Counted from the stretch's first letter, positions 24,839 through 33,227 are shown. The stretch: DNA of 38,330 bases from Chloroflexota bacterium (GCA_028875055.1 JAPPGG010000018.1:1-38330), one strand, 5' to 3'. Made by a program: numbers and translations. Notes: generated from the sequence alone by a model not told the origin.

Positions 24839-25939
24839 CTAGAAACCCACGCGGGGCAGCACCCGCCCAAGGGCGTCCAGGACTTCCTGGATGTGGTCCT
24901 CGGTGAAGTAGCCCAGGTGGCCGATGCGGAATATGTGCCCGGTCAGTTTGCCCTGCCCGCCGGCCAGTACCACGTTCTCCTCCACCCGCATGATTTCCAT
25001 CAGCTGCTCGCCGTCGATGTGGGCGGGCATTTTGACGGCGGTCACGGTGTTGGAAGCCCGCTCCTCGTCGGCGCAGAGCAGTTCCAGGCCCAGGGACCTG
25101 ACCCCGTCACGGGTGAACTGGCCAATGCTGGCGTGGCGGCCAAACACGCTCTCCATACCCTCGGCGGTCAGGCTCTCCAGCGCGGCCCTTAACCCGTACA
25201 TCGCGGACAGGTTGGGCGTCCACGGGGTCTGGTTCCGTTGCAGGTACTTCTTGGCCTCATCCAGGTCGAAATAGAACCTGGGCATGGTGGCCGTCTTCTG
25301 CGCTTCCCACGCGTCGTCGCTGAAGCTCACGAAGGCCAGCCCCGGGGGAATCATGAAACCCTTCTGGGAGCCGGTGGCAACCACGTCGCAGTCCCACCCG
25401 TCCACGGGAAGGGGCACGCAACCCAGGCTGCTGACCGCGTCCACGATAAGCAGCTTCCCGAATTCTCCCTTCACCACGCTGGCGATGCTCTGCAGGTCGT
25501 GGGTTACGCCGGTGGATGTCTCGTTGTGGGTGACGATTACCGCCTTGATTTCCGGGTCGTCGCGCAAAGCCTGGCGAAGGGCCTCGGGTTCGATGGCCTC
25601 GCCCCACTCGAAGATAATCCGCTGGGTATCGGCGCCGTAAGCATCCAGCATGTCGGCGAAGCGGTCCCCGAAGGAACCCGCGCTGGCCGCCAGCACCTTG
25701 TCCCCGGCGGACAGGGTGTTGACCACCGACGCTTCCAGACCTCCGGTGCCGGAGGAGGTCAGAATGAACAGGTCGTTGTCCGTCATAAAGACCTGTTTGA
25801 GCATGTCCGTGCATTCGGTAATCAGTTCAAAAAACTCCGGGCCCCGGTGGTTGATCATGGGGTCCGACATGGCCTCGTAGATTTCGGCCGGAATGGGAGT
25901 TGGTCCGGGTGTTCGCAGGTTATGGGGTTGGATCCTCAC
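24839..25939 (-). CDS. Class V aminotransferase (serine/alanine-glyoxylate type)
   Basis: This 366-residue PLP enzyme of fold type I has the N-terminal PGPTPIP loop, SSGTGGLEA for phosphate binding, HNETSTG, IVDAVSSLG with the pyridine-binding aspartate, and the Schiff-base lysine K193 in TGSQKGFM. The layout is that of serine-pyruvate/alanine-glyoxylate aminotransferases and related SgaA proteins, acting on serine, alanine and glyoxylate. It should be cytoplasmic. The start is GTG at 25939 with AGGAGG 4 nt upstream. It is the first gene on its strand after the MITE-like copy 2, with the coiled-coil gene 183 bp downstream. Confidence 0.9.
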   Translation of the reverse strand: MRIQPHNLRTPGPTPIPAEIYEAMSDPMINHRGPEFFELITECTDMLKQVFMTDNDLFILTSSGTGGLEASVVNTLSAGDKVLAASAGSFGDRFADMLDAYGADTQRIIFEWGEAIEPEALRQALRDDPEIKAVIVTHNETSTGVTHDLQSIASVVKGEFGKLLIVDAVSSLGCVPLPVDGWDCDVVATGSQKGFMIPPGLAFVSFSDDAWEAQKTATMPRFYFDLDEAKKYLQRNQTPWTPNLSAMYGLRAALESLTAEGMESVFGRHASIGQFTRDGVRSLGLELLCADEERASNTVTAVKMPAHIDGEQLMEIMRVEENVVLAGGQGKLTGHIFRIGHLGYFTEDHIQEVLDALGRVLPRVGF

Positions 25940-26091
25940 GTTGCCTCCTGGTCTGTTCCCTGGAGCTGGCGGTGGCGCCAGCAGATTTCGTTAAATGGTT
26001 TGCGGTTTACAGTCGTCCGCACGCCTCGCAGTGGGCGTCCGGCACTGGATTATAGCACTTGGGGTTGCCTGCCGCACCGCCCAGGTTCGCT

Positions 26092-26305
26092 GGTAACAGT
26101 TCAGGGTTGGGGAGTCCCCCTCACCCCTGCCCCTCTCCCTCAGGGAGAGGGAAGAAATACTCTCCTTAGGAAAGGCGCGGCCGGATGGGTTACCAAATAT
26201 AGAGGAAATTGACTGGGACGAGTGCACCATCAGAGATGATCACCCCTCTCTCTATGGGAGAGGGGCCGGGGGTGAGGGCATTCCCCCCAACTCTGAACTC
26301 TTACC
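26092..26305. repeat. MITE-like element, copy 2
   Basis: The core at 26099-26298 is the same length as copy 1 (200 bp), in the same orientation and about 92 percent identical by eye, with both internal hairpins kept. The ends GGTAACAGTTCAG and CTGAACTCTTACC extend the inverted repeat outward. It lies in the 754-bp gap 25940-26693; the rest of that gap holds only a promoter. Confidence 0.82.
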
Positions 26306-26621
26306 TCCGCTGCCTCAGGGCTATCGCACCATAATTTCAGCTCCACTTGGCGCCGGAGCCGGTGGCAAAGCCCCATGCATGTCCCCATGATCTATTGGAG
26401 GCGTCGCGATTCAGCCCTCAGGAAACCGTCGATGTCCAACAGTTCAGGCGTGCCGCCCTTTGGCTGAGCGCAGTGCCCTCCCTTCAAGACCGGCGAACCG
26501 CCAAGGCTGAAGTAGAGTTCCGGCGCAGGCCGCATCTCCAAAAAGATTCACCGCAATGGGGCATCCCCTTGGCTCAACTGCCCGTTAACCGAAAATTTGC
26601 AATTCCGGTCGGCGGGCGTTG

Positions 26622-26650
26622 TTGACGCGATTGACGCCGGGGACTAAACT
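26622..26650 (+). promoter_or_regulatory. Promoter of the NYN-LOTUS gene
   Basis: TTGACG (26622-26627) and TAAACT (26645-26650) are separated by 17 bp. Transcription would begin near 26656, just before AGGAG at 26679. This supports translation starting near 26694 rather than at the GTG at 26799. Confidence 0.5.
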
Positions 26651-26693
26651 TTCGAAGTAGGCATCACCAAGGCTTCACAGGAGATGTGAGCTT

Positions 26694-28499
26694 ATCATAA
26701 CTACAAACGGACACCCCATTTCGGGAGATGACGTAGCCCTATTCATAGACTGGGAAAACTTCAAGATCAGCCTGGCCGGAGGCAACCGGACGCCTAACGT
26801 GAGCGCCCTCAAGGAAGAGGTCGCCAACCACGGGCGGGTGGTGGTGGCCAAGGCCTACGCTGACTGGGTTACCAGGTCTCCTGAGCTAAAAGGGGCCAGC
26901 CAATTTATAATTGACCCCCCTGCCCTCTACGCTTCCGGCATAGAGCCGGTCTATGTTCCCACCCGCCTGCCCCTGGGCAGCCCCTCCGCGATGAACTCCC
27001 GTACCACCCGGGTCAAGAACAGCGTGGACGTGAAGATGACGGCGGACTGCATTGAGTGCGCCCACTCCTACCCCAACATAGGGACTTATGTGCTGGTTTC
27101 GGGCGACTCCGACTTCATTCACGTCATCAACTCGCTCAGGGCCATCGGCAAGCGCGTCATTATCATCGGCGTGTCCTGGAGCACCTCCCGCCGGCTGGCG
27201 GATCAGGTGGACGGGCTGATTCTTTACGACATTGACGTGGACCCGGAGATTCAGCAGGCCCCCGAACCCGCTCCCGCCATGGGACGCTCCTCCAGGTCGG
27301 GCAGCGCCAACCGGCAGCAGCTTGCCGACGTGATGCGGGTAATCGAGGACGTTGTCCGCTCCGAGCGACAGGCCGGCCGGACTCCGCTGCTGACCTCGCT
27401 GAAGCAGCGCATCATGCGGCGCGTCCCCGGTTTCGACGAAAAGAAACTGGGCTTTTCCGGGTTCAAGAAGCTGATGCTCCGTACCGCCGAAGAGGGGAAC
27501 ATCAAGCTGGTAACCGTGGGCCTGGTGGACTGGGTCATTCGGGCCGACGAAACGATACCGGAAGAGGCCATGCCCGAAACCCAGCCTGCGGAAGGGGCCA
27601 TCGAGTCGGTAGCCGCCGGTGAGGAAGTTGTTCCCGATACGTCCACCGATACGGCTGCGGATACAGCCACCGAGCCAGACGCCCCGGCCGCCCCCGAGAG
27701 CGAAGAGGCTGGAAGCAAGCAGACCGGGAGCAAAGAGACCGGCCGCCGGACCTCCAGGTCCAGGGCCAAGGCCGCGCCCGCGAGTGAGGCGGAAGACCAG
27801 CCCGATGCCCCCGCGGCCCCCGAAGCGGAAGCCGACGCATCAACCGATCCCATTTCCGTAACCAGTGAAGACCAACAAGACATTGAAGCCGCCAGCGATG
27901 CCACGGAAATGGTTGAGGAAGATGCGCCAGCCCCGGCCCTCAGTCCGGAACTGGAAAGGGTTCTCGAGGAGACCCTGGCCCAGCTCGAGCTGCCCCGCGG
28001 CCCGGGCGACGGCCAGGACGGGCGGAGAATCACTGACCTGGTGATTATGGCTGATATGCTGGAACACCAGGAAGGCATTTCCCACGTGGCATTCAACTTC
28101 CTGCTCAGTGAAATCTGCAGCGCTCTGCAGCAGGGGCTCGAGGCGGAACACCCGGAGATTACCAGCCGCTGGGGCGGACGCACCTATTCCCGCACCTACG
28201 TCACCCGCCTGCTGCGGGAGCTGGGGGACAAGGAAGTGTTCCTTCGCGACTGGCACCAGGAAAGGAACGAGGAGACCGGACGCAGCCGCCGGTTCCGCAC
28301 CTTCAACCTGAACCGTTCCAATCCCCTGGTGAAGGTAGCGGTGGTTAACCAGTGGGGTCCGGACACGGACGCCGTACCCCCGGAGGCGGAGTCTTCAGGG
28401 GAGGCCGTCGAAGAGGATGCCGCGGTGGTCTCTTCCGACGGACCCGGCGACGCGGCGCCTGGGCCGGAAGCGGAGCCCGCCGTTGCCGGCGTAGAATAG
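26694..28499 (+). CDS. NYN-LOTUS RNase-like protein with extra C-terminal domain
   Basis: The N-terminal NYN/DUF88 (PIN-like) nuclease domain (about 10-185) shows the acidic motif LFIDWEN, then VDVKMTADC and VSGDSDF, all with catalytic aspartates. A LOTUS/OST-HTH RNA-binding domain follows (about 205-285, LKQRIMRRVPGFDEKKLGFSGFKKL). A long Ala/Glu/Pro-rich acidic linker (about 290-415) leads to a C-terminal domain of about 130 residues that resembles a winged helix (SRTYVTRLLRELGDKEVFLRDW), then an acidic tail. It is probably a metal-dependent RNase. No ATG, GTG or TTG lies between the in-frame TAG at 26658 and the LFIDWEN motif. AGGAG at 26679-26683 points to ATC at 26694 or ATA at 26697. 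A start at 26799 would remove the first catalytic motif. Confidence 0.82.
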   Translation: MITTNGHPISGDDVALFIDWENFKISLAGGNRTPNVSALKEEVANHGRVVVAKAYADWVTRSPELKGASQFIIDPPALYASGIEPVYVPTRLPLGSPSAMNSRTTRVKNSVDVKMTADCIECAHSYPNIGTYVLVSGDSDFIHVINSLRAIGKRVIIIGVSWSTSRRLADQVDGLILYDIDVDPEIQQAPEPAPAMGRSSRSGSANRQQLADVMRVIEDVVRSERQAGRTPLLTSLKQRIMRRVPGFDEKKLGFSGFKKLMLRTAEEGNIKLVTVGLVDWVIRADETIPEEAMPETQPAEGAIESVAAGEEVVPDTSTDTAADTATEPDAPAAPESEEAGSKQTGSKETGRRTSRSRAKAAPASEAEDQPDAPAAPEAEADASTDPISVTSEDQQDIEAASDATEMVEEDAPAPALSPELERVLEETLAQLELPRGPGDGQDGRRITDLVIMADMLEHQEGISHVAFNFLLSEICSALQQGLEAEHPEITSRWGGRTYSRTYVTRLLRELGDKEVFLRDWHQERNEETGRSRRFRTFNLNRSNPLVKVAVVNQWGPDTDAVPPEAESSGEAVEEDAAVVSSDGPGDAAPGPEAEPAVAGVE

Positions 28500-28527
28500 A
28501 CGACTCGGGTATCTGGTAATTGGTTTT

Positions 28528-28559
28528 GGGGCGGGAGAATTCCCGCCCCTCTTTTTTTT
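28528..28559 (+). terminator. Rho-independent terminator of the NYN-LOTUS gene
   Basis: A 9-bp GC stem (28528-28536 with 28541-28549, GGGGCGGGA arm) with a short loop is followed by TCTTTTTTTT. This is the clearest intrinsic terminator in the window. Confidence 0.9.
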
Positions 28560-28661
28560 GCAATTCGGAGGATTGGGGAGCGGATGCAGTCCTGCGGAAG
28601 CGTTGCCCGCGCGGGCCGCAGCCGCGTAGTCCCGGCAGCGGGGAGTTGGCGCGTAGTCCCC

Positions 28662-29891
28662 TTACATGTCCAGGATTAGGGTAGTCCACCCGAAGTCCCG
28701 CGCCCCCAGCCCCTCGGCCGTGTAGGGATGGTAGTACTCGCGGAACCCGGACTTTTCCACCGCCTCGTGAGTTTTGGCTACGATGGTTTCAGCCAGTTCG
28801 GGGTAGCCGTGACCCTTCAGGGAGTGGGACAGGAACCAGTTGGTGTTCACCCAGGTTGGCCCCCTCCAGATGAAGCCCCGGGGGTTGCCGGGCATGAACT
28901 TGGGGTTGGAGGCGGGCACCGAGGGCAGGGGATACGGCAACCAGAAGTGCTCGGGCCTGGACACCCAGTCCTCCACCAGCCTCTCAACAATGTCAGCCGG
29001 CAGGTCGTGCAGGATCAGGGGCATCAAAGAGCTGATGGTTACCATTTCCACGGGCTCTTCCGCCTTGCCCCGCAGGTCGAAGAAGGCTCCAGCCTTTTCG
29101 TTCCAGCACTTCTCCAGCAGGGCGTCCCGGGTCCGGCTCGCCTGCAGGCGAAATTCCTCCGCTTCGGCGGCGTCACCCAGCATCCTGGCCAGCGAACGCA
29201 TACCGAAGGTGTAGATGGAATTCACCAGCACGTCCTCGAAGTGGAAGATGTCGGCGTCGAGGATGCGACGGTCGTCGCCCCGCATGGGTTCGTATGCGGC
29301 ATATACCTTCCGCAGGGCGGCAATAAAACCCTGGTTGCTGAGGTCCTCCAGCCCCAATGCCTCGTCGTACTTGGGCGAGCAGTCCGTACCCGCCTCTTCA
29401 GGCTGAATGATGGCAATCAGCCCGTCCTCGTCCGGGTCCCGGTGGTTTCTCAGCCAGCGGTAGTAGGCGATCAGGACGGGCAGGGCTGCGTCCCTGAACT
29501 GCTCGTCCCCGGTGGCCCGGTACACGCGTTCCACGGCATAGGCGATGATGGGAGGCTGGATGGTGGCGCTGAAATTGGGGGAAGTCATCCCCACGATGTT
29601 GCGGCTCAGGAATTCGGGCTGCTTTTCCATTTCCCAGAATATTATGTGGGGAATAAACCCGTCGGGCTGGGCCCCGCTGAGGAGGGTGGTTAGCTCGGCT
29701 TTTGCCTGCTCCGGGTCCAGGTGGGTAAGGGCGATGGCGTGGAAGCACGAGTCCCAGAACCACTGGAAGGGATATCCGGTCAGCGACGGTACGACAAAGC
29801 TGAACTCCTTGCCGTTCCAGTCGGCGACTCCCTGGCGCAGGTTGGTCAGGAGGATTTGCCGCGCCCGGTTCTCCAGTTCTGCCCTCTCCAT
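28662..29891 (-). CDS. GH63-like six-hairpin glycosidase
   Basis: This 409-residue (alpha/alpha)6-barrel protein is of the trehalase/GH63/mannosylglycerate-hydrolase type. Signatures are YPFQWFWDSCFHAIAL near residue 40, with the family's W-D-S-x-F-H-A core, then IWRGPTWVNTNWFL and the C-terminal YYHPYTAEGLGARDFGWT. The acid residues D47 (in WDS) and a glutamate near the C-terminus are candidates for catalysis. Closest by eye are glucosyl/mannosylglycerate hydrolases, which degrade compatible solutes. It starts directly behind the stop of the glycosyltransferase (TAA then ATG at 29891), so the two are translationally linked. Confidence 0.85.
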   Translation of the reverse strand: MERAELENRARQILLTNLRQGVADWNGKEFSFVVPSLTGYPFQWFWDSCFHAIALTHLDPEQAKAELTTLLSGAQPDGFIPHIIFWEMEKQPEFLSRNIVGMTSPNFSATIQPPIIAYAVERVYRATGDEQFRDAALPVLIAYYRWLRNHRDPDEDGLIAIIQPEEAGTDCSPKYDEALGLEDLSNQGFIAALRKVYAAYEPMRGDDRRILDADIFHFEDVLVNSIYTFGMRSLARMLGDAAEAEEFRLQASRTRDALLEKCWNEKAGAFFDLRGKAEEPVEMVTISSLMPLILHDLPADIVERLVEDWVSRPEHFWLPYPLPSVPASNPKFMPGNPRGFIWRGPTWVNTNWFLSHSLKGHGYPELAETIVAKTHEAVEKSGFREYYHPYTAEGLGARDFGWTTLILDM

Positions 29892-31073
29892 TTACATCAC
29901 CCCCGTTTGCGTGCCCTGGTAGGTGGTCAGGTATTTGTCGGCCACGGCCTGCCAGGAAAATTCCCTTTGCGCGTATTCCCGGCCCTGCTCCCCCAATGCT
30001 TGCCGGTAGCCCTCGTCATTTACCAGCCGTGCCAGCTCCCGGACAGCTGCTTCCCGGTCGAATCGGGGCACCACCACCGAGCCGCTGGTCAGCAATTCCT
30101 GGTTGGCCCCCACCCGGTGGGTCAGAACGGGCAGACCGCAAAGCATGGCCTCGAAGTACACCAGCCCAAAGGCTTCGTAGCGCGAAAACAGGGCGAAAAT
30201 ATCTGCCCGGCCGTACCAGCGGCCCAGGTCTTCGTCGCCCAGTTCGCCGGTAAATACCACCTGGTCCCCCAGCCCGAACTCCCTGGCCTGCAGCCGCAGG
30301 CTTGCCTCGGAATCCTCATCCTGCCCCACCAGAACCAGCCGGGTGGCGCGCTGAAACTGGGGCAGCGCCCTGCGGTACACTTCCAGCAGCCAGGCCTGGC
30401 CCTTGTGCTGGCTGAGGCGTCCGACGCAGAGGATATCCACGGTTTCGCTGTCGTGGGATGCCTTCCCCGTCCCTGCTTGCCCTTCGCCCAGCGCCGAGGC
30501 TCCCCAGCCGATAACCTCCAGGTCCCCGGGGTTAACGCGATAGTCCCTGGCAACCTGGACCTCCTCCTGCCTGGTCAGAGTGACCACCCGGTCCATCCGG
30601 CGGCAGAGAAACCGGTTGATGTGCTTCAGCCACGCGCGGGAAGCGGGGAGGGTGTGGTACGAGGGAGTAAAGATGAACCGCGCGCGCTGCCGGCGCCACC
30701 GGTACGCCCACAGGTGGCCCCAGAACCAGCCGTCCCCCACGAAGTGAATGACGTTGGGGTTAAACTCGTCAAGGTAACGCCGTATCTTCCGGGGAGACAG
30801 CCAGACCAGCGGCACCGAATAAAAGGGCGGGGGCTTGGCCGGAAATCCCGCGACACGGTAGATGGATATGCCACTGGACGTCTGCTCCCGGTCGGGCCAC
30901 TCCGGGTGAGGAGTCGGGGGAAACGAGTACTTGGTTGTAAGGACTCCCACCGCCTCCACCGAAGGCGATTCCAGCAGCTGGTGGGACAGTCGCTCGATGG
31001 CGCGCTCGATACCGCCCAGGTAGGGCCGGAAATAGGGGCTCAGAAACATTACCCGGAGGGGGCCGCTTTCCAT
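29892..31073 (-). CDS. Family 4 glycosyltransferase (GT-B)
   Basis: This 393-residue glycosyltransferase has the acceptor-side glycine loop PYLGGIERAIE near residue 17, a linker, and a donor-binding C-terminal domain. VDILCVGRLSQHKGQ opens that domain, and the E-x7-E signature EAFGLVYFE lies near residue 307. It transfers a sugar from a nucleotide-sugar with retention of configuration. The acceptor is unknown; a glycerate or lipid is possible. It directly precedes the GH63-like gene with no gap, which suggests a pair that makes and degrades the same glycoside. No signal peptide is seen. Confidence 0.9.
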   Translation of the reverse strand: MESGPLRVMFLSPYFRPYLGGIERAIERLSHQLLESPSVEAVGVLTTKYSFPPTPHPEWPDREQTSSGISIYRVAGFPAKPPPFYSVPLVWLSPRKIRRYLDEFNPNVIHFVGDGWFWGHLWAYRWRRQRARFIFTPSYHTLPASRAWLKHINRFLCRRMDRVVTLTRQEEVQVARDYRVNPGDLEVIGWGASALGEGQAGTGKASHDSETVDILCVGRLSQHKGQAWLLEVYRRALPQFQRATRLVLVGQDEDSEASLRLQAREFGLGDQVVFTGELGDEDLGRWYGRADIFALFSRYEAFGLVYFEAMLCGLPVLTHRVGANQELLTSGSVVVPRFDREAAVRELARLVNDEGYRQALGEQGREYAQREFSWQAVADKYLTTYQGTQTGVM

Positions 31074-31107
31074 CGCCTTTACCCTGCTGTCTGACTAGCC
31101 GGTTGGC

Positions 31108-31150
31108 CTGCCCGTGGTCTGCCCGTGGTCTGTAGCTGGCCTGCCCGTGG
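31108..31150 (+). repeat. Short tandem repeat (CTGCCCGTGGT)
   Basis: Two exact, abutting copies of CTGCCCGTGGT (31108-31118, 31119-31129) and a third partial copy (31141-31150) lie in the 220-bp divergent gap before the F420:NADP oxidoreductase gene. Confidence 0.7.
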
Positions 31151-31256
31151 CCGGTCGTGGTCACCCGGAATTCTAGGCTGGCAGTCGAAGCAGCGTCAAT
31201 CGGATGAGGGGAACTGCAGGTCGCCAATCGTTCCTGGCAAGGGGACCGCTTCCCTG

Positions 31257-31265
31257 TGTTATATT
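31257..31265 (+). promoter_or_regulatory. Extended -10 promoter candidate for npdG
   Basis: TGT-TATATT (31257-31265) is an extended -10 element 28 bp before the ATG at 31294. No good -35 is present. Confidence 0.4.
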
Positions 31266-31293
31266 AGGGGCAATTCATAGGGGGATTGGCAAT

Positions 31294-31959
31294 ATGCTGG
31301 CATTCCTGGGAGGCACCGGACCGGAAGGAAGGGGGCTGGCCTTGCGGCTGGCGGTATCGGGCGAGGATGTAATAATCGGGTCCCGGGACGCCCAGCGGGC
31401 AGCCGATGCCGCCGTTGAACTGGCCGCCCTGGTCGAGGGCGTTGCCGGCTGCGGGCGCATTGAGGGAGCCGACAACCTGGAAGCGGCCACCCGGGCCGAC
31501 GCGGCCTTCCTGACCGTGCCCTACGAGGCCCAGGCCCCCATGCTGGCCCCGCTGGCCGAACCCTTGGTTGGCAAGGTTGTGGTAAACGTCATTGCTCCCA
31601 TGCGGTTCGAACGGGGCAGGGGAGCCATTGCCGTACCCGTGGAAGCCGGCTCAGCCGCCGAGGAAGCCCAGGGCCTGCTGCCCGATTCCCGGATCGTTGC
31701 CGCCTTTCAGAACGTCAGCGCGGAGGAACTTCAGGAACTGGGCCACGAGATGGAAGGCGACGTGGTTATCTGTTCCGACCACGCTGAGGCCAAGGAACTG
31801 GTGAAGTCTTACACCAGCAAGATCGCCAGCCTGCGGCCGGTGGACGGCGGTGGACTGGGCAACTCCAGGTACGTTGAGCAGATAACCCCCCTACTGGTAA
31901 ACATAAACCGCATCTACAAGGTGCATTCGGGAATAAAAATCGTGGGCGTTCAGGAATAG
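31294..31959 (+). CDS. npdG: Coenzyme F420:NADP+ oxidoreductase
   Basis: This 221-residue protein transfers hydride between reduced coenzyme F420 and NADP. The N-terminal GGTGPEGRGLALRLA glycine loop and IIGSRDAQRA, which selects for the NADP phosphate, are characteristic. VPYEAQAPMLAPLAE, NVIAPM and the C-terminal GGLGNSRYVEQITPLLVNINR complete the family pattern. It acts in the cytoplasm and supplies reduced F420 or NADPH. The ATG at 31294, behind AGGGGGAT, begins directly with the Rossmann strand; an ORF start at 31204 lies before the promoter and is wrong. Its presence implies F420 use, possibly by the luciferase-like enzyme at 10552. Confidence 0.9.
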   Translation: MLAFLGGTGPEGRGLALRLAVSGEDVIIGSRDAQRAADAAVELAALVEGVAGCGRIEGADNLEAATRADAAFLTVPYEAQAPMLAPLAEPLVGKVVVNVIAPMRFERGRGAIAVPVEAGSAAEEAQGLLPDSRIVAAFQNVSAEELQELGHEMEGDVVICSDHAEAKELVKSYTSKIASLRPVDGGGLGNSRYVEQITPLLVNINRIYKVHSGIKIVGVQE

Positions 31960-32008
31960 GTAAATGCCATTCCGCGGCAGTAATTGTGAAGTACAGGAGG
32001 CGTTGACT

Positions 32009-32533
32009 ATGCCGAGAGGAACTTTGAACTTGCAGGACCCGGCTGACCTGCAGGCGGTTAACGGGGTATGGCGTTGGGCCCAGGGCCTGGTGCCGGGCGA
32101 ACCCAACGAGGGCCTGGTGTCCCAGCTGGAAGGCAGCCCCGCCCGGTTGCCGGACTACGACGATTCCGGCTGGGAGGTCTGCGACGACCTCGCCGAATGG
32201 CGCTCCCGGGGCGTGACCTTTGCCTGGTACCGCATCAATATTACCCTGCCGGAGCAGGTGGAGGGCCGGGACATCGCGGGCGCCCGCTGCATTTTCGAGA
32301 CCTGCATTGACGACTATGGCGAACTGTGGATCGACGGCGAGTGCAACCGGGACCGGGGCGCGGTGCAGGGCTTTAACGTTCCCCAGAGGGTGGTTGTGGA
32401 TATCGAACCCAGCCCCGGCGACCAGCACACCATTGCCCTGCTGGCGATGAACGGCCCCATAGCCGCGCCCGGCGGCGCCGTTTTCGTTCGTTACGCCACG
32501 CTGGCCTTCGAGTGGCGCACCCCGGGCTATTAG
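32009..32533 (+). CDS. Stand-alone galactose-binding-like (jelly-roll) protein
   Basis: This 174-residue protein resembles the sugar-binding beta-sandwich of family 2 glycosidases. DDSGWEVCDDLAEWRSRGVTFAWYR and FETCIDDYGELWIDGE are the usual DSxW, R-x-F and ELWIDG signatures. No catalytic domain is fused and there is no signal peptide, so a cytoplasmic sugar-binding or regulatory role is possible. AGGAGG lies 8 nt before the ATG at 32009. A start at 31964 would lie further upstream with no ribosome site. The thioredoxin-like gene follows 37 bp downstream. Confidence 0.75.
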   Translation: MPRGTLNLQDPADLQAVNGVWRWAQGLVPGEPNEGLVSQLEGSPARLPDYDDSGWEVCDDLAEWRSRGVTFAWYRINITLPEQVEGRDIAGARCIFETCIDDYGELWIDGECNRDRGAVQGFNVPQRVVVDIEPSPGDQHTIALLAMNGPIAAPGGAVFVRYATLAFEWRTPGY

Positions 32534-32570
32534 CTCCGGGTTTCCCCATTCCGAGTAAGGAGGTATCGAT

Positions 32571-33206
32571 ATGGCCCTCTCCAGGGACAAGTTTGAACAG
32601 GGAATGACGACCCAGCAGTACATCGAGTACATCAAGGTCAACAAGCAGCCCTTCATTGACATCTACAACGGCGTGGAGGTGCCCGAAGACACCAAGTCCT
32701 TCTTCGACGCGCTGGAGGAGCCGCTGAACCTGGCGGTCTTCACCTCCGACTGGTGCGGCGACGCCATGAGCACCACCCCGGCAATTCTGAAACTGGCTGA
32801 TGCCACCGACAAGCTGAACCTCCAGGTATTCAGCCGCGACGACGAACTGGAGACGACCAATAGCTTCCTGCCCGAGAACCGGGCTGGAACGGTGCCGGTC
32901 TTCGTAACTTTCGACGCGGAAATGGGCGAAATCTCCAGGTTCATTGAAACGGCCCGTTCCCTGGTACCCCAGATAGACGCTATGGATGATGCCATCGCCC
33001 AGGAGGTGGCCAGCGAGGGCGCCAGCGGCGACGATGTGCGCGCCGCCACCCGCGGAAAGCGCACCGCCTTCCGCGTGGGAAAGGCCAGGGATTGGGGAGA
33101 CGTTATCCTCCGCGAGTTCCAGCAGGTGGTAGCGGAGGGCCTCCAGCTGGCCCCGGGGCAGCGACCGTCGGAGGGCGGCACCCAGTGGCCCCCGCCTGAA
33201 GAATAA
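32571..33206 (+). CDS. Thioredoxin-fold protein with single active-site cysteine
   Basis: This 211-residue protein has the thioredoxin-like core (about 45-150) with strand LNLAVFTSDW, the active-site motif WCGDA (C62, A65) and the cis-proline P109 in GTVPVFV. Relatives usually carry WCGDC or WCGDS; here the resolving cysteine is Ala, so monothiol chemistry or a structural role is likely. The C-terminal tail is charged and Pro-rich. There is no signal peptide, so it is cytoplasmic. AAGGAGG lies about 8 nt upstream of the ATG. It is second in a run of three plus-strand genes, 22 bp before DUF167. Confidence 0.85.
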   Translation: MALSRDKFEQGMTTQQYIEYIKVNKQPFIDIYNGVEVPEDTKSFFDALEEPLNLAVFTSDWCGDAMSTTPAILKLADATDKLNLQVFSRDDELETTNSFLPENRAGTVPVFVTFDAEMGEISRFIETARSLVPQIDAMDDAIAQEVASEGASGDDVRAATRGKRTAFRVGKARDWGDVILREFQQVVAEGLQLAPGQRPSEGGTQWPPPEE

Positions 33207-33227
33207 GCGGCGGTTCGTATCCTTCTG

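Noticed and set aside
21923-26305. Composite transposon between the two MITE-like copies
   Set aside because: No transposase lies between them and the enclosed genes look like ordinary housekeeping genes; only the repeats are supported.
26799-28499. GTG at 26799 as start of the NYN gene
   Set aside because: It would delete the LFIDWEN catalytic motif and lies far from the promoter and AGGAG site.
31600-31625. tRNA T-loop-like sequence GGTTCGAAC
   Set aside because: It lies inside the F420:NADP oxidoreductase gene and no cloverleaf can be drawn around it.
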